Source: Owenweeksia sp. (GTDB lineage: Bacteria > Bacteroidota > Bacteroidia > Flavobacteriales > Schleiferiaceae). From it: DNA of 64,000 nucleotides. Below are positions 60,111-64,000 of the stretch, piece after piece; the first letter of the stretch is position 1; each line of letters opens with the position of its first letter. The DNA lies in contig JANQPD010000030.1 of NCBI GenBank assembly GCA_028285465.1, positions 62,001 through 126,000 on the forward strand, written 5' to 3'. Under the pieces are notes generated by a model. The model did no database searches. It was not told where the DNA came from and worked only from the letters and a program-made list of their open reading frames with translations. Made by a program: the position numbers and the translations under genes.

Positions 60111-61793
60111 ATGAAAAATCAAAATGTGATGAGTACTAATATTTTTAAAATAGGAGCGCTAGTTGGGCTCTTATTCTCCTTTGGTTTACTCTCTGCCCAG
60201 GTAGTAGCCACCGGGCTTTTTGTACATCAAGGCACCACCTTTTACGCGGGGGATGGCCTAAGCATAAGCAATAGTGGTACAGACAGCCTCATTATACACG
60301 GTACCCTGATAGTAGAAGATAGCCTTGTCGTTAACAACAACTCCAGGAGCTTAATCAAGGGTAAGCTCAGTTTGGCCGGCAGTACAGCCCTGAATGTAGA
60401 TGCCGATGGGTTACGAGTAGACAGCCTGCAAATTTCCAGCAGTAACGACCTGGTAAGCCTTTCCGGAAACATTGCAGTAAACAGCAGGCTTCGCTTTAGC
60501 AGCGGCAACATTTATCTCAATGGACAAAAACTGATATTGGGCCCCAATGCAAGCATCACCACAGATGCGGGTTACACCACCACTGTACCTGTTGTGGCCA
60601 ACAACCAAGGGGAAGTAGTAGTTGAGAATCTTTCCGACAGCATCTATTTACCCCTTGGTTATGGCAACCAATACCTCAACGCTATTGCCTTGAAAAACAA
60701 CGGTGCAGCAGACACTTTCTCTGTATCCGTAATGCAAAATGTTTTGGAAAATGGCACAAGTGGCAACACCCTTACCAATGATATAGTACAGGTAAGCTGG
60801 TTTGTTGACGATTCGTCCAACACGGCCTATAACCTGGATACCTGGTTGTATTGGGATGCCTCCCAGGAAGGGACCGGGTTTAACAATACCACTGCCGGGA
60901 TTTCCAGCTATGATGGCGCCCGGTGGGATCTAAATCCCAGTGCTTTAACTGATGGCAGCAACAGAAGATTGTCCCGGAGCAGTATCACCAATATTGAAGA
61001 CGTTGTTTTGGCCATAGGCGATGCCGAAAGTGACCTCATCGGTGCCTTACAGTTCGCGTTGAAGGTATTCCTGCAAGGGCCATACAATACCGCCAACGAC
61101 AATATGGATAACGGCATTAATGGAGTTATTCCTACCAGCGTAGCCCATTCATCGGCATATGGCGGTGCGCCCTATTCTTATGCCGGTTCAGAGAGTTTTG
61201 TAACCGCTCCGGCTACTGCTGTAGACTGGGTTTTGATCGAGCTTAGGGATGCTGCCTCTCCGGCACTCGCCACCAGTTCTACCACCGTAGCTACCGTTGC
61301 GGGCTTGTTGATGCAGGACGGTACTATTAAATCTACCGATGGCAGTAGCAATATCCTGTTTGAAGGGGCCAGCATCAGCAATAATGCTTACGCGGTAATT
61401 AAGCACAGAAACCACCTGGATATTATGAGTCATTCCGCCATCACCGAGAGCAACGGCCTATATACCTATGACTTCTCTACTGCAGCTACCCAGGCCTTTG
61501 GCAGCGATGCACAGGTTGAGCTGGAAACAGGCGTTTACGGCATGTATGCCGGAGATGTAAATGCCGATGGCGAGTTAAAGTATGCCGGAGCTGATGATGA
61601 CCAGACGGTGATCTTCAACACGATTGGCGGGAACACCAGTGTCATCAACACCCTTGATGGCTACTATGCTGAAGATGTGAACATGGATGGCACGGTAAAA
61701 TATGCCGGGGCCGATGATGACCAAACGGAGATATTCAACATCATTGGAGGGAACACCAGTGTTATCAATACAATCTCCAGCAGAGTGCCTTAA
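60111..61793 (+). CDS. Secreted adhesin-like protein with two dockerin-like C-terminal repeats
   Basis: Signal peptide; C-terminal GDVNADGELKYAGADDDQTVIFNTIGGNTSVINT / EDVNMDGTVKYAGADDDQTEIFNIIGGNTSVINT. Confidence 0.75.
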   Translation: MKNQNVMSTNIFKIGALVGLLFSFGLLSAQVVATGLFVHQGTTFYAGDGLSISNSGTDSLIIHGTLIVEDSLVVNNNSRSLIKGKLSLAGSTALNVDADGLRVDSLQISSSNDLVSLSGNIAVNSRLRFSSGNIYLNGQKLILGPNASITTDAGYTTTVPVVANNQGEVVVENLSDSIYLPLGYGNQYLNAIALKNNGAADTFSVSVMQNVLENGTSGNTLTNDIVQVSWFVDDSSNTAYNLDTWLYWDASQEGTGFNNTTAGISSYDGARWDLNPSALTDGSNRRLSRSSITNIEDVVLAIGDAESDLIGALQFALKVFLQGPYNTANDNMDNGINGVIPTSVAHSSAYGGAPYSYAGSESFVTAPATAVDWVLIELRDAASPALATSSTTVATVAGLLMQDGTIKSTDGSSNILFEGASISNNAYAVIKHRNHLDIMSHSAITESNGLYTYDFSTAATQAFGSDAQVELETGVYGMYAGDVNADGELKYAGADDDQTVIFNTIGGNTSVINTLDGYYAEDVNMDGTVKYAGADDDQTEIFNIIGGNTSVINTISSRVP

Positions 61794-61838
61794 GCTATCA
61801 CATAATAAATAACCAGTAAATCTCAGAATATAAAAATC

Positions 61839-63956
61839 ATGAAGAAGATCACATTACCCATTCTTGTTTGCTTCTTGTCCTTCCTGGCTTCCTTAAGTGC
61901 TGAAGCACAAAATGTAGACATTACCATTGAACCTGATGCCGCCAATAACGAGCTGGATGTCTATTTAACGGCCAATGGGGCTTCGTATACCAGTGAAATT
62001 TTTAATGAACTCATTTTCACAGTGAGGTGGCCCTCAAGCGCCAGCTTCAATATGGGGGCCTATACCGCCAATGGCTTTTGGTCATTTGTAGCCAATGTTA
62101 CCAAGCAAGGTTCAGAAGTAACCAATAGCGGCAGTGAATACCAATCCTTTGGTTTTGCCGGAAGCACCAATTCCTTTAACAGCGGAGCCGGATTAGTACT
62201 GAATGACGGGGTAAAAACGCTATTGGGTTCAATAGATATTACGGGCTTCGCTGCTACAGGTTTAGATGTATGTTCCTTCAAGTACACCAACGACACCTAT
62301 ACCAATGCGAACAATGCGAACTTCAGTATTAAAATTGCGGGTGCTGATGTAACCGGGACTGCACTGGCCAGAACCGGACTTACCTCAACGTATACCGGTA
62401 GCTGGGACAATTGCGATCTCGCCAATTTAGAGAGCATGGACAATGCCGTTATTTCTTCCGGTACCTATACCATGACGGCCAATGCTACGGTTAACAATCT
62501 TGACATTAATCCTGGTGCGGCTTTACATGCAGGAAATTTTACGGTAGCCGCTTCCGGAACGCTTACCTGCAACGCCGATAATACCGGTTACGGTCAGTAC
62601 CTTGGGCCTTCGGTATCCCTGGTTTTTGAACAATACATCGGCAACTCTGCCGGTTGGAGGCATCTGGGGATTCCTGTTAGCGGAAACCTTGGTACAGCCC
62701 TAAACTTAGGCGGAGCACCCATGAATTACAGTACTGCTCCTTCCAGCCAACAAAACCTCTTTACCTTCAACACCACCACCTTTGCCTGGGATGCTGTAGC
62801 CAATGCCAGCACGGATATAGGCCTCAATGGTTTAGTAGCCTTTGCAGGCGGAACACATTTTCCGGTTGCCAATGGCCTGATCAGCTTTACAGGGACCTCC
62901 AAAGGCGGAGCGCAGAGTATCACGTACAATTTTGCCTCCTCGCCTGTAGGAGATGCCAATTTTGACGGCTGGAACCTCTTTGCCAATCCCTATTCCTGTA
63001 ATGTGGACTTCAATACCCTGGATGACCAGGATGCCAATGTGTTTAGTGCATACTCCGTTTGGGATGCTCAAAACTCAGTGTACCAAAGTTGGAACGGCAC
63101 CGTAGGCACCAATGGAGGCCAGCAATACATTGCACCGGGACAGGCCATCTGGATCAAGTCAGCTGGTGGCGATGGAACGAGCTTCGACTTTGCTGAGGCA
63201 GACCGCACCACAAATGGGGGCAATGCTTTTGTGGGTAGCTTTAAAACCTCTAACACTACTACAGTACCTCTTATCCGCCTGGGTGCTACTACCTCTTCCG
63301 GAGGTATCGATGAGGCGGTTATTTATTTCCCGGCAGGCAGCACCCCTGCATTTGATCAGTCAAGCGGAGATGCTTACAAACCCTGGAATACCAGTGGCAC
63401 CAATATCTTTAGCCACCCCTTGGGTTCTGGGGAAAACCTGGCCATTAACGCCTACGGCAGCTTTGACCCTGCCGCAGTGATCCCCATAGGCTTTGCAGGT
63501 GATACTACTCTTGGGGTGAGCCATGCCATCACACTTGATATAACGGCTCTTGACCCTGCCTGGGGAGCGGTTTACCTGGAAGATCTGTTTCTCAATCAAA
63601 CACACAACCTAATTAACGGACCTTACACCTTTGCTCCCGCTCCCCAGGCACCCCTGCACCGCTTTAATATCAGCTTTGCCCGAAGCAGCATAGGGTTAAG
63701 TGAATCTACGCTTACTTCTGAGATCTATGCTTACACCAAAAATGAAATGATCCATGTAGCATTTGTAAATGCTACACAGGCCATGGCAGATGTAAGACTC
63801 TATGATGCTGCCGGACAGTTGGTACACCTGGGTAAGGGTATTTCCACCGCAAGCCCTTACAGCATCCCTTCTCATAAGCTAAGAAAAGGACTGTATTTGA
63901 TTAAAGTATTGACTCAAAACGAGTTGAGAGAAACGCTTAAAGTAATTGTACGCTAA
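61839..63956 (+). CDS. Large secreted protein with type IX secretion C-terminal sorting domain
   Basis: Signal peptide; C-terminal VRLYDAAGQLVHLG...SHKLRKGLYLIKVLTQNELRETLKVIVR. Confidence 0.85.
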   Translation: MKKITLPILVCFLSFLASLSAEAQNVDITIEPDAANNELDVYLTANGASYTSEIFNELIFTVRWPSSASFNMGAYTANGFWSFVANVTKQGSEVTNSGSEYQSFGFAGSTNSFNSGAGLVLNDGVKTLLGSIDITGFAATGLDVCSFKYTNDTYTNANNANFSIKIAGADVTGTALARTGLTSTYTGSWDNCDLANLESMDNAVISSGTYTMTANATVNNLDINPGAALHAGNFTVAASGTLTCNADNTGYGQYLGPSVSLVFEQYIGNSAGWRHLGIPVSGNLGTALNLGGAPMNYSTAPSSQQNLFTFNTTTFAWDAVANASTDIGLNGLVAFAGGTHFPVANGLISFTGTSKGGAQSITYNFASSPVGDANFDGWNLFANPYSCNVDFNTLDDQDANVFSAYSVWDAQNSVYQSWNGTVGTNGGQQYIAPGQAIWIKSAGGDGTSFDFAEADRTTNGGNAFVGSFKTSNTTTVPLIRLGATTSSGGIDEAVIYFPAGSTPAFDQSSGDAYKPWNTSGTNIFSHPLGSGENLAINAYGSFDPAAVIPIGFAGDTTLGVSHAITLDITALDPAWGAVYLEDLFLNQTHNLINGPYTFAPAPQAPLHRFNISFARSSIGLSESTLTSEIYAYTKNEMIHVAFVNATQAMADVRLYDAAGQLVHLGKGISTASPYSIPSHKLRKGLYLIKVLTQNELRETLKVIVR

Positions 63957-64000
63957 TAAAAAATGAAAAGAAAAATGAAAAGACCTGGAAATCTTATGAA

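Overview
Chromosomal segment of a Bacteroidota (Bacteroidetes) bacterium. The assignment rests on type IX secretion sorting tails, a hybrid two-component system, TonB-dependent receptors, and BamD/omega/CoaBC/DUF4835/RecN in a typical Bacteroidota order. Much of the window is housekeeping: recN, coaBC, bamD, pdxH, yqgE, cobT, hpf/raiA, LytS/LytTR and one tRNA-Met. Accessory regions: (i) ~3.1-7.2 kb, a membrane-anchored trypsin-like protease overlapping a secreted partner gene, followed by a lipoprotein; (ii) ~12.3-20.4 kb, a defence-island-like block with a RadC/JAB protein, an XRE controller, a nuclease-methylase fusion (BcgI-like, no HsdR helicase), HsdS, and a translationally coupled protein that joins a DGQHR/DndB-like domain to a TIR/deoxyribosyltransferase-like domain, then a TraB/Tiki-like protein; (iii) ~22.9-24.4 kb, a dense cluster of short palindromes (GGGCTTCGACAAGCTCAGCCC) and longer spacer repeats around a GIY-YIG nuclease gene, with two 80-bp identical direct repeats on either side of it; (iv) decayed genes: a LytTR response regulator with an internal deletion, a TonB-receptor C-terminal remnant in the cobalamin locus, and an alpha/beta-hydrolase remnant. 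The best candidates for an undescribed system are the R-M-like operon with the DGQHR-TIR-like fusion and the GIY-YIG/palindrome cluster. All family calls come from reading motifs by eye; no database search was run.
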